DNA from: Paracoccaceae bacterium
Lineage (GTDB): Bacteria; Pseudomonadota; Alphaproteobacteria; Rhodobacterales; Rhodobacteraceae
Assembly: GCA_025458985.1 (NCBI GenBank)
Contig: JALORM010000002.1
Span: forward strand, 1 to 21,733
Direction of reading: 5' to 3'
DNA length: 21,733 nt
In this document: positions 7,674-14,095 of the stretch, one piece after another
Numbering within the stretch: the first letter of the stretch is position 1
Layout of the letters: the number at the start of each line of letters is the position of its first letter
The notes under the pieces: model-generated
Database searches by the model: none
What the model was told of the DNA's origin: nothing
What the model saw: the letters and a program-made list of their open reading frames with translations, nothing else
Position numbers and translations under genes: made by a program

Positions 7674-8951
7674 TCAATCCGCCGCCACCGCCTCGACCTG
7701 GGTCAGGGCATAGAGCGATGTGGCAAGCTTCATCACGTCCTTGCGGAGCGGGTTCTTGGCGGCGTGCTCGGAAAGCGGCAGGCCGTGGTCGTTGGCTTCG
7801 GCCACCTGCGGGCCGCCGTCGGGAAGCTGCAGCTCGATCTTGATGTCGAGGCTTTCCGACAGCCGCTTGACGCGTGCCTTGCCGCTGAGATCGGTGAACT
7901 TCGGCGCCCGGTTCAGCACGTAGCGCAGCTTCTCGTAGGGCAGTTCCTCTGCCTTGAGCGCGCGCACGAAGCGCAGCGTGTTCTGCGCCGAGCGCATGTC
8001 GAGCTCGAGCAGCACGAAGTAGAGCTGCGACGAAGACAGGATCGTCTCGGTCCAGGGCACCACGGTCGAAGGCATGTCGACCACGACGAAATCGAACATG
8101 CGCCGCGCGGTCAGGATCAGCCGGGCGATGTCGGTCGGCGTCACGAGGTCCAGCGGCAGCATGTCTGCCGGGGCGGACAGCACGTGCAGCTTGTCGCGGT
8201 AGAGCTGCAGCGCGTTGCCGAAGCTTTCGGTATCCATCGCCGCCGTGTCTGACAGAAGCTCGTAGACCGAATCGCGGCGGGCAAGGTCGAAATAGGTCGC
8301 GACCGACCCGAACTGGAGGTCGAGGTCGAGCAGGCAGACCTTGGGCGGCTTCTGCTTTTCGTTGCCTTCTTCGCCGACGTTCGCCAGTTCCCAGGCAAGG
8401 TTCGACGCAAAGGTCGTCGCCCCGATGCCGCCCGCAAGGCCGTGGACCGGCAGCAGGACGCCCTCGCGCCCGGTGCCGCCGTACTGCGCACCGGCTTCCT
8501 CGGCCCCGTCGGACCCCGGGATGATCGTCGCCGTGGTCGGGCGTGCCTTGCGCACGCGCTGGATCGCCTCGTGCAGTGCGCCCTCGGGCAGAGGGTAGGG
8601 GCAGAAGTCGTCCGCACCCAGCCGCAGAAGCTGGTGCAGCGCCATCGGGCCGAGATCCTCGGCAACCAGGATGACCTTGACCTTCTTCTCGTTGGCCGCG
8701 CGGATGATCTCGCCCACGATGCCAAGCTTGTCCTCGTCTTCGGCGCCCAGTGCGACGGCCACGAATTCGAGCGCGCGTGCGTCGGACTGGCTGAGGAAGG
8801 GGATGGCGTCGTCGAACGACAGGTCGCCCCATTTCTCGCCGAGCTCGGCTTCCATGTCCTCGATCAGCAGATCGAAGTTCTGCACATCGCCCGAGATGGT
8901 GCAGGCCACGATTGGCGCCGGTTCTGGCATCAGCGCGGGACTACCCGTCAT
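7674..8951 (-). CDS. tadZ: Pilus localisation protein TadZ/CpaE (receiver-like + ParA/MinD-like domains)
   Basis: 425 residues. Residues about 12-135 resemble the atypical response-regulator receiver domain of CpaE/TadZ, including VILVAEDLGPMALHQLLRLGADDF. A MinD/ParA-like ATPase domain follows from about 165 to 400. Its P-loop reads GLAGGIGATTFASNLA (171 onward), so the signature lysine of the deviant Walker A (KGGxGKT) is replaced, as is known for TadZ proteins. DLDLQFGSVATYFDL (209 onward) and FVVVDMPS are recognisable ParA elements. TadZ marks the pole or membrane site and recruits TadA. The ATG at 8951 has a GAGGG ribosome site 8 bases upstream. The gene heads a segment preceded by a strong hairpin (9121-9156) and a 232-bp non-coding gap. 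Confidence 0.92.
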   Translation of the reverse strand: MTGSPALMPEPAPIVACTISGDVQNFDLLIEDMEAELGEKWGDLSFDDAIPFLSQSDARALEFVAVALGAEDEDKLGIVGEIIRAANEKKVKVILVAEDLGPMALHQLLRLGADDFCPYPLPEGALHEAIQRVRKARPTTATIIPGSDGAEEAGAQYGGTGREGVLLPVHGLAGGIGATTFASNLAWELANVGEEGNEKQKPPKVCLLDLDLQFGSVATYFDLARRDSVYELLSDTAAMDTESFGNALQLYRDKLHVLSAPADMLPLDLVTPTDIARLILTARRMFDFVVVDMPSTVVPWTETILSSSQLYFVLLELDMRSAQNTLRFVRALKAEELPYEKLRYVLNRAPKFTDLSGKARVKRLSESLDIKIELQLPDGGPQVAEANDHGLPLSEHAAKNPLRKDVMKLATSLYALTQVEAVAAD

Positions 8952-9183
8952 CTCTGCATCCCTCTGTCGATTCGCAGCAAAGCGAAACCCTCACCCCGAT
9001 TGTCGGCCGATCGCGTGCGGCAGCAGGCACTGGCAGATTCCGGACGTCCTGAACCTGATTCCCAAAAGGGGCGACATTGCGGCCTAATCGTAGAAATTAT
9101 TCGGTCTTTTAGGACGATCAAAGGGCGCAGCGGAAGATCGTTTCCGCTGCGCCCTTCAAAAGTTGGCCGGCTTTCGCCTGTTG
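8952..9183. promoter_or_regulatory. 232-bp non-coding gap before tadZ, probable promoter region
   Basis: Every other gap between tadZ and cpaA is under 30 bp, so this one probably carries transcription signals for the tadZABCDD-cpaA segment. On the minus strand a TTGATC is followed 16 bases later by TAATTT (about 9120 down to 9093), the AT-richest stretch of the gap. This is a weak sigma-70-like match, and the TTGATC abuts the terminator hairpin. It is offered as a location, not a proven promoter. Confidence 0.3.
9121..9156 (-). terminator. Perfect 15-bp stem hairpin between the secretin/lipoprotein genes and tadZ
   Basis: The arm AAGGGCGCAGCGGAA (9121-9135) is exactly complementary to 9142-9156, with a 6-base loop. 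On the minus strand it lies 28 bases after the small lipoprotein stop and ends in TTTGAT. The tail is short on Ts, so it may be a weak terminator, an attenuator or an mRNA-stabilising hairpin. Confidence 0.6.
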
Positions 9184-9561
9184 TCAGTTGGCCGCGGCGT
9201 CCGCCTGCCGCACGGTCGTCGCCTCGACGGCGCTGCCGACGTACTCGCGGTAGATGACCGACGCGTACTTGCCGTCGAGGTGGCCCGAGCAGCGTACATG
9301 GGCCCGGCGGTAGCGCGGCGCGTCGACCGGGCTGCCCGGATCGCGGACCACGATCGGGTCAGGAACGATGTAGCCCTTCGCCTGTCCGGCGCAACGCGAG
9401 GCCATCTGGGCCATCATGTTGTTCATCGTCGGGTTGCCGAAGCCGCCTTCGTCCACTTCGGCCCCGGCCTCCGAGAAGAACTCGTTGGACGTGCCCGGCG
9501 TACAGGCGGCGAGGCCCAGGACAACGGCGGCTCCGAGGAGCGTTCTGATGCGAAGTTCCAT
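9184..9561 (-). CDS. Small lipoprotein in the CpaD/RcpB position of the tad locus
   Basis: 125 residues from the ATG at 9561, five bases after the secretin stop. The N-terminus MELRIRTLLGAAVVLGLAAC is a lipoprotein signal with C20 in the lipobox. The mature part has two further cysteines (SRC and VRC contexts) that could form a disulfide, a Met/Asn-rich stretch NPTMNNMMAQMASRC, and a C-terminal half with beta-strand-like segments. There is no OmpA-type peptidoglycan-binding motif. The place just after rcpA is where tad loci encode CpaD or RcpB, outer-membrane partners of the secretin, so a secretin-assisting role is inferred from position and lipidation only. An upstream in-frame ATG at 9831 lies deep within the secretin gene and was rejected. 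Confidence 0.75.
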   Translation of the reverse strand: MELRIRTLLGAAVVLGLAACTPGTSNEFFSEAGAEVDEGGFGNPTMNNMMAQMASRCAGQAKGYIVPDPIVVRDPGSPVDAPRYRRAHVRCSGHLDGKYASVIYREYVGSAVEATTVRQADAAAN

Positions 9562-9566
9562 CTGTC

Positions 9567-10988
9567 TTACTCCATCACGTAGCCGTAGGAGCCATTGAAG
9601 TCCTGGCGGGCCACTTCGGCGACCGCTCCACCCTGGCGCGAGCCGGTGTTGCCGCGCAGGAAGAAGTCGGCCTCGCTCGGCGGACGCACCCGGTCGGTGG
9701 GCAGCGCCAGCGCATCGCCCTTGGTCGGGGACACCAGATGAGCGGTGATGATGATCACGAGCTCGGACTGGTTGCGCTGATAGTCGGCGCTGCGGAAGAG
9801 CGCGCCCAGGATCGGGATGTCGCCCAGCCACGGCACCTGCCGCACGTTGTCGCGGAAGTCGTCCTGCAGGAGGCCCGCGATCGCGAAGCTTTCCCCGTCG
9901 CGCAGCTCGACCGTGGTCGAGGCGTCGCGGCGGCGGAAGCCGTTGAGGACGATCCCGCCCGTGTCGATCACCACGGTCGGGTCGATCGACGACACGGCCG
10001 CCTCGATGGCGAGGTTGATGAGGTCGCCGTCGACAACCCGCGGGGTGAAGTTGAGCTCAACGCCGAAGGGCTTGAACTCGACCGAGATCGTGTCCTCGTC
10101 GGTCGAGACGGGCACCGGGTACTCGCCGCCCGCAAGGAATCTCGCCTCCTGGCCCGAGAGCGCGATCAGGTTCGGTTCCGCGAGCGTGCGGATCAGGCCC
10201 TTGCTCTCGAGTGCCTCGAGCGCGATGTTCAGCGTGAGGTCGCCGATCACGCCGGTCAGGCCGATACCGCCCGCCGGGGTTCCGAGGTTGCCGAGCGCCT
10301 GTCCGACCGTGATGGTCGAAGCGGGTGCACCGCCCACGGCCGTGAGGCCGCCCGAACCGCCCCCGGCCGCGCCGCTGGCATCCGAGCCGGTGAAGTTGCC
10401 CGTGATCCCGCCCGAGAGGCCCTTGCCGACCGAGCGGCTGACCTCGGCGAAGCGGACCTTCAGCATGACCTGCTGGGTGCCGCCCACGACCATGAGGTTC
10501 GACACGCGGTCAGGCGCATAGCGGCGGGCAAGGTCGAGCGCGCGGTCGAGCTTCTGGATCGAGGAGACCGTGCCCGACAGCACGATGCCGTCGTTGGCGG
10601 TGCGGACCTCGATGTTCTCGCCCGGAAGGATCTGGCCCAGACGTTCCTTGAACTCGGCCACGTCCGGCGTCACCTGGACGTCGACGTTGGCCAGAAGCGC
10701 CCCGTCAGCGCCAAGGATGGTCAGCGTCGTGCGGCCCGGCGCCTTGCCGAGCACGTAGATCGAGCGGTCCGACAGCGTCGAGATGTCGGCGATCCCCGGG
10801 TTGGCGATCGAGAGTTCGGCGAAGGGCTGGTCGCTTTCGACGACCACGGCCCGGTTCATCGGGACTGCCAGCGGCGCCGCGGCGCCGCCCGACATGATGC
10901 GAAGCGTCTCCGCCGGGGCGGTAGACGCCACCGAAAGGCTCAAGGCGAACCCGAGCACTCCGGCCTTCAAAAGCGTTTTCATATACAT
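9567..10988 (-). CDS. rcpA: Outer-membrane secretin RcpA/CpaC of the Flp pilus
   Basis: 473 residues. The start is placed at the ATG at 10988 (8 bases after GAGAGG) rather than 11009. The signal peptide MYMKTLLKAGVLGFALS... ends near APA-ETL. Residues about 27-100 form the N-terminal domain of pilus secretins (PFAELSIANPGIADIS, SIYVLGKAPGRTTLTI), followed by a BON-like segment (105-160). A Gly/Ser-rich insert (about 195-245) precedes the secretin core with the conserved TLAEPNLIALSGQEARFLAGG, then FKPFGVELNFTPRVV, VPWLGDIPILGALF and ELVIIITAHLV. It forms the outer-membrane channel through which the pilus passes. It is separated from rcpC by a terminator and about 255 bp, so it may be expressed separately. 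Confidence 0.95.
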   Translation of the reverse strand: MYMKTLLKAGVLGFALSLSVASTAPAETLRIMSGGAAAPLAVPMNRAVVVESDQPFAELSIANPGIADISTLSDRSIYVLGKAPGRTTLTILGADGALLANVDVQVTPDVAEFKERLGQILPGENIEVRTANDGIVLSGTVSSIQKLDRALDLARRYAPDRVSNLMVVGGTQQVMLKVRFAEVSRSVGKGLSGGITGNFTGSDASGAAGGGSGGLTAVGGAPASTITVGQALGNLGTPAGGIGLTGVIGDLTLNIALEALESKGLIRTLAEPNLIALSGQEARFLAGGEYPVPVSTDEDTISVEFKPFGVELNFTPRVVDGDLINLAIEAAVSSIDPTVVIDTGGIVLNGFRRRDASTTVELRDGESFAIAGLLQDDFRDNVRQVPWLGDIPILGALFRSADYQRNQSELVIIITAHLVSPTKGDALALPTDRVRPPSEADFFLRGNTGSRQGGAVAEVARQDFNGSYGYVME

Positions 10989-11169
10989 GTGACCTGCCTC
11001 TCTGATCACGCTCTGTTCGGGTCGTTGATGCCCGCGTTACGAAGGGTCTTACCGCCCATGATTTTGCGGCAGCATGCTGCAACCCTAATTTGTTTTCAAG
11101 AATCATGTGTTTGGTAGGGAAACTTGATGTGGACAACCTGCAACACACGCAAAATCTCGGCAAAAGCAA
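10989..11169. promoter_or_regulatory. Non-coding leader upstream of rcpA with a 12-bp perfect palindrome
   Basis: This is about 180 bp between the rcpC terminator and the rcpA start, much more AT-rich than its surroundings. GCAGCATGCTGC at 11069-11080 is a perfect palindrome. On the minus strand a TTGAAA lies 17 bases before CATGCT, which overlaps the palindrome. This could be a promoter covered by an operator, but the -10 match is poor. Confidence 0.3.
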
Positions 11170-11200
11170 ACGGCCCGCCACCAGATCGGGTGCGGGCCGT
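11170..11200 (-). terminator. Rho-independent terminator after rcpC
   Basis: A 9-bp perfect stem (ACGGCCCGC, 11170-11178, with 11192-11200) has a 13-base loop. On the minus strand it is followed by TTTGCTTTTGC. It lies about 44 bases after the rcpC stop. Confidence 0.65.
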
Positions 11201-11239
11201 CGCCTAGGATTGCTGCCTGGGATCGTCGCCTGGGATCGG
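11201..11239. repeat. Three tandem 13-bp units directly after rcpC
   Basis: The units CGCCTAGGATTGC, TGCCTGGGATCGT and CGCCTGGGATCGG follow each other without spacers, between the rcpC stop (11244-11246) and its terminator stem. Confidence 0.6.
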
Positions 11240-11243
11240 GCGG

Positions 11244-12074
11244 TCACTCGGGGCAGTCGACGGGGATTTCGACGACCTGGCCGCCCGACCGCTGCTTGAT
11301 GGTGCAGACGCGCTGCTGGTTCTCAACGCGCTCTTCCAGGCCGAGAAGCGTGCTCTGGTCGACCTCGATCGACTCGACGATCGTTTCGGTGTCCTGCGAG
11401 CCGACGAGGGCAAGGCTCAGCCTGCCGCTTGTCTGCGCCTGGGCCAGGTTGGCCACATCGTTGGGCGACACTTCGACAGTAACGGTACGCGCGACCTGCG
11501 GATTGGCAAGGTCGCGGTCGGCGGTCTGGTCGATGGCGATGACCTTCACCCCGGTCTGGATCAGCTTGGTGATGGACCGGTCCCCCAGACGGCCGCTCCA
11601 GAACACGTCGACCGTATCGCCGGGACCGATGAAGCCCGACACCCCCGAGCTGACGTCGACGTTGATCGCGAAGGCGCGCTTGCCGGGCGAGAGCAGGGCC
11701 GACACGCCCGCTTCCTGGCCCGGGCGCGTGACCTTCGTCTCAAGAAGAAGCTCGCCGGGGTCCATCGCGCGGATCACGCTGCGGGGATCGCGGTTGTTGT
11801 CGGGGAACAGGACCGCCTCTTCACGGAACGCACCGGCAGGCAGGTCCGCTTCGGGGAACTTGATGAGCTTGACGTCTTCGGGCTTCAGCGGCTCGCCGAA
11901 GCGCAATGCGCGCGTCGTGACGTAGATGTCCGTCAGCGGAACCTGCGCTGCCCGGGCCTCGGCCTCCTGCTCGTAGGCCAGGCGGTACTGGTCGATCTGA
12001 CCCTGCACCTTCATCACCGCGAACCCGGCAAGGCCGAGGCCCAGCAGCAAGACTAGCCCGAAAAGCAACCGCAT
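11244..12074 (-). CDS. rcpC: Flp pilus assembly protein RcpC/CpaB
   Basis: 276 residues from the ATG at 12074, which has GAGAGGG 7 bases upstream (an ATG at 12098 would add eight residues without a ribosome site). One N-terminal membrane anchor (3-21) is followed by a short coiled segment and a SAF domain (about 45-105: VTTRALRFGEPLKPEDVKLIKFPE). The RcpC/CpaB core contains SPGKRAFAINVDVSSGVSGFIGPGDTVDVFW and TVTVEVSPNDVANLAQAQTSGRLSLAL. A single pair of cysteines near the C-terminus (RVCTIK and PVDCPE) may form a disulfide in the periplasm. CpaB/RcpC is a periplasmic assembly factor linked to the secretin. It follows flp1 by about 130 bp. Confidence 0.93.
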   Translation of the reverse strand: MRLLFGLVLLLGLGLAGFAVMKVQGQIDQYRLAYEQEAEARAAQVPLTDIYVTTRALRFGEPLKPEDVKLIKFPEADLPAGAFREEAVLFPDNNRDPRSVIRAMDPGELLLETKVTRPGQEAGVSALLSPGKRAFAINVDVSSGVSGFIGPGDTVDVFWSGRLGDRSITKLIQTGVKVIAIDQTADRDLANPQVARTVTVEVSPNDVANLAQAQTSGRLSLALVGSQDTETIVESIEVDQSTLLGLEERVENQQRVCTIKQRSGGQVVEIPVDCPE

Positions 12075-12205
12075 GTCGCACCCTCTCTTGAAAGCCATCC
12101 CGGCAGCAGCGTCGTGACGCTATCACCGCGCCGCCGGATGTTCACCAAGATGGGGGCTGATTATGGCGATCCTGTGGTCAGAGTGCGATAGTTTTGGCTA
12201 TTGTT
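12075..12205. other. Gap between flp1 and rcpC with a small hairpin
   Basis: The region contains a short stem-loop, AGCGT-CGTG-ACGCT (12108-12121), embedded in GC-rich sequence 35-50 bases before the rcpC start, in its leader on the minus strand. No classical terminator for flp1 is seen, so transcription probably continues into rcpC. Confidence 0.35.
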
Positions 12206-12415
12206 TCACTGATCGCGCAGGTCAGTGATCTGGTCGAACCTCAACGCGGCAACCTCTCCGGCCGAAAGCGACCCTCCCACTGCCGACCCGACACTGCCGG
12301 TACCGACCGCGATGCTGGTGATCACGGCGATCCCCAGACCGACGATCGCCGCCGTCAGCACGACCCAATCCACCGTAACCGCACCCGACTCGTCCGCAAC
12401 AAAGCCCTTCAGCAT
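12206..12415 (-). CDS. flp: Flp-type pilin, copy 1
   Basis: 69 residues from the ATG at 12415 (GGAAGG 8 bases upstream; another ATG two codons earlier is too close to that site). The leader MLKGFVADESG is predicted to be cut after G11, giving a 58-residue mature pilin starting AVTVDW. The single hydrophobic helix WVVLTAAIVGLGIAVI follows directly. The canonical Flp motif G/xxxxEY is G/AVTVDW here, with Asp at +5 and Trp at +6, a variant I associate with alphaproteobacterial Flp pilins. The C-terminal part differs from copy 2 except for SLSAGEV. It lies between flp2 and rcpC, with a hairpin between the two pilin genes. Confidence 0.93.
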   Translation of the reverse strand: MLKGFVADESGAVTVDWVVLTAAIVGLGIAVITSIAVGTGSVGSAVGGSLSAGEVAALRFDQITDLRDQ

Positions 12416-12591
12416 GTTCATGGCCTTCCGTCTCCGCCTTGTCCCGCGCCGTCCGAGCCGGTCGCAGTTGTCATCTTCCAGAAGCAGATTGACTTCGGAT
12501 TCTGGCAGGAACGCGGCGAAGAGGAGCGATTCAGAGGGAGATTGCGCCAGGGCAGCTGATCTGGCGAGAACACACCGTTTCCAGAATGGAA

Positions 12592-12617
12592 GAGGCCGCG
12601 GCTTGCGCCGCGGCCTC
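12592..12617 (-). terminator. Strong hairpin between flp2 and flp1
   Basis: An 11-bp perfect GC stem (GAGGCCGCGGC at 12592-12602 with 12607-12617) has a 4-base loop. On the minus strand it starts 26 bases after the flp2 stop and is followed by TTCCATTCTGG. It probably terminates most flp2 transcripts or protects their 3' end, giving more flp2 than downstream mRNA. Confidence 0.65.
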
Positions 12618-12642
12618 ATCGGAAACCGGTGTTCCGTCCCGA

Positions 12643-12864
12643 TTACGGGGTCGGGTTCGACGCGTCCTTCAGGCCGGTCAGCGAGCGGACTTCGCCGGCG
12701 CTGAGCGAGGACGAGATCTTGCCGCCGAGGGTGTTGACGCCGCTCGAAACCGCGATGATCACGGCGATGCCGAGGCCGACGATGGCGGCGGTCAGCACGA
12801 CCCAGTCAACGGTCACGGCGCCCGACTCGTCGGCGACGAAGTTCTTCAGGAAATCGACTTTCAT
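12643..12864 (-). CDS. flp: Flp-type pilin, copy 2 (promoter-proximal)
   Basis: 73 residues, with a perfect AGGAGG ribosome site 8 bases before the ATG. Leader MKVDFLKNFVADESG, predicted cut after G15, leaves a 58-residue mature pilin, exactly the same mature length as copy 1. The region from FVADESG through the helix to GIAVI is identical in the two proteins, then they diverge (here IIAVSSGVNTLGGKISSS) before a shared SLSAGEV. It is the first gene of the tad locus with the best ribosome site, and is followed by a strong hairpin, so it is probably the major pilin. The DNA of the two copies differs at many synonymous sites in the identical region, so the duplication is not recent. Confidence 0.94.
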   Translation of the reverse strand: MKVDFLKNFVADESGAVTVDWVVLTAAIVGLGIAVIIAVSSGVNTLGGKISSSLSAGEVRSLTGLKDASNPTP

Positions 12865-13240
12865 TGGTGTTCCCTCCTAGGAGTACGCTGTTCCATGTCA
12901 CACCGTTGCGGCGTGTGGTGTCCGGCCATCTCCCGAACTTCCGCCTCGGCATGGGTGTATATGGCCCTCCAATTCGGGCAGGATTTGGGCAAGCGTCGTA
13001 CCCTTTTTGGGTAGACGTTTCCACCTCGGCTACAGTTTAAGACATTGTTAGGATTTGGAAAATCTACGCCCTGCCGGCGGGCGCGAGCGCAAATCCGCCG
13101 CCATCTCCGCGCACGGGCTGTGGAAAACATGCCGCGGGCCGAGTCGAATCTCGCACCACCGGCGCATGGCCGTAGCGGGACGGGCGATTTTCTGCCAGAA
13201 CCGGCGGCAACACCGCACAGACGGCGACATGAGGCAGGCA
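12865..13240. promoter_or_regulatory. 376-bp divergent control region between flp2 and the transglycosylase
   Basis: No gene-like reading frame is convincing here. On the flp2 side there is a sigma-54-like motif (12987-13003) overlapping an inverted repeat TACCC-TTTTT-GGGTA (12999-13013), and a CACAC/GTGTG stem (12899-12917) close to the flp2 ribosome site. Toward the transglycosylase, GATTT-GGA-AAATC (13052-13064) is another short palindrome in AT-rich DNA. I see no clear sigma-70 promoter for either gene. Confidence 0.5.
12987..13003 (-). promoter_or_regulatory. Candidate sigma-54 (-24/-12) promoter for flp2
   Basis: The minus strand reads GGGTACGACGCTTGCCC: GG and GC spaced by exactly ten bases, with ACG after position -22 and TTGC at -12. 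Compared with TGGCACG-N4-TTGC it lacks the leading T and has T for the first C. The predicted transcription start is near 12977, leaving a leader of roughly 110 bases before flp2. Confidence 0.35.
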
Positions 13241-14092
13241 ATGATCAGGACGATGGCCCTTGCGGCGATCCTTGCGATTCCCGGCGTTCCGGCGGGCGCC
13301 CAGGAAACCCCGGCAGCCCCCACCTATGCTCCGAAACGCATCGCACCGCCCGCGGCCGGAACGGCGCGACGGATCACGGTGCAGATCGACCCGGCCGAGC
13401 AGGCCCGATTCATCGCGGCGCTTCCGCCCTTCCCGCAGGGCGGCAGCGCGAACCTGCCCACCGACGGGCCGCAGGCCGACGCCAATGCCGCGACCACCTT
13501 CCCCTGGTACTGGGAGGTCGTCTCGCCCGCGATCGGTGCCGCCTCGCCGGCGCGGCTGGCCGAGGCGACCGCCGGGCTGACCGCCGGGCCGGACGGCAAG
13601 TCGGTGCCGACGCCCAGGATGCAGTCGATGGCGACGATCGCCGAGCGCTACGGCGCCGAGATCCTGCAAGCCACCGTCGGCACCAACGTGTCGCCTGCGC
13701 TGGTGCTGGCCGTGATCGGCATCGAAAGCGCAGGCCGCCCCACGGCGGTCAGCCACAAGGGCGCGACCGGACTGATGCAGCTGATGCCCGCGACGGCCGA
13801 ACGCTTCGGCGTCAAGGACATCAACGATCCCGCGCAGAACATCCGGGGCGGGGTCGCCTACCTCGAATGGCTTCTGGAGGAATTCGGCGGCGACCCGCTG
13901 CTGGTGCTGGCCGGCTACAACGCCGGCGAGGGCGCGGTGCGCCAGCACGGCGGCGTGCCGCCCTACCGCGAGACCCGCGACTACGTGCCGAAGGTCCTTG
14001 CCGCCTGGACGGTTGCCCGCGGCCTGTGCGTGACGCCGCCCGAGCTGCTGTCGGACGGCTGCGTGTTCAACGTGCGGACGGCGGGGCTCTGA
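13241..14092 (+). CDS. Secreted lytic transglycosylase (SLT domain)
   Basis: 283 residues from the ATG at 13241, chosen because GAGG lies just upstream and a signal peptide (MIRTMALAAILAIPGVPAGA-QE) then begins the protein; an ATG at 13229 is also possible. Residues about 125-260 form a goose-type lysozyme-like SLT domain: catalytic Glu E162 in IGIESAGRPTAVS, GATGLMQLMPATAERFG, NIRGGVAYLEWLL, LAGYNAGEGAV and PYRETRDYVPKVL. The enzyme cleaves murein strands in the periplasm, forming anhydro-muramyl ends. The N-terminal 100 residues are Pro/Ala-rich without a recognised domain. Two C-terminal cysteines (GLC and DGC) may form a disulfide. It is divergent from flp2, so local wall opening for pilus assembly is possible but unproven. 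Confidence 0.92.
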   Translation: MIRTMALAAILAIPGVPAGAQETPAAPTYAPKRIAPPAAGTARRITVQIDPAEQARFIAALPPFPQGGSANLPTDGPQADANAATTFPWYWEVVSPAIGAASPARLAEATAGLTAGPDGKSVPTPRMQSMATIAERYGAEILQATVGTNVSPALVLAVIGIESAGRPTAVSHKGATGLMQLMPATAERFGVKDINDPAQNIRGGVAYLEWLLEEFGGDPLLVLAGYNAGEGAVRQHGGVPPYRETRDYVPKVLAAWTVARGLCVTPPELLSDGCVFNVRTAGL

Positions 14093-14095
14093 GCC

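Noticed and set aside
9738..11117. A 459-codon open frame on the plus strand
   Set aside because: It is antisense to the rcpA secretin and is explained by the third-position GC bias of that gene.
12579..12591. TTCCAGAATGGAA dyad resembling a heat-shock element
   Set aside because: The eukaryotic element has no role in bacteria, and the dyad is directly beside the terminator stem, where it is more likely part of the mRNA 3' end.
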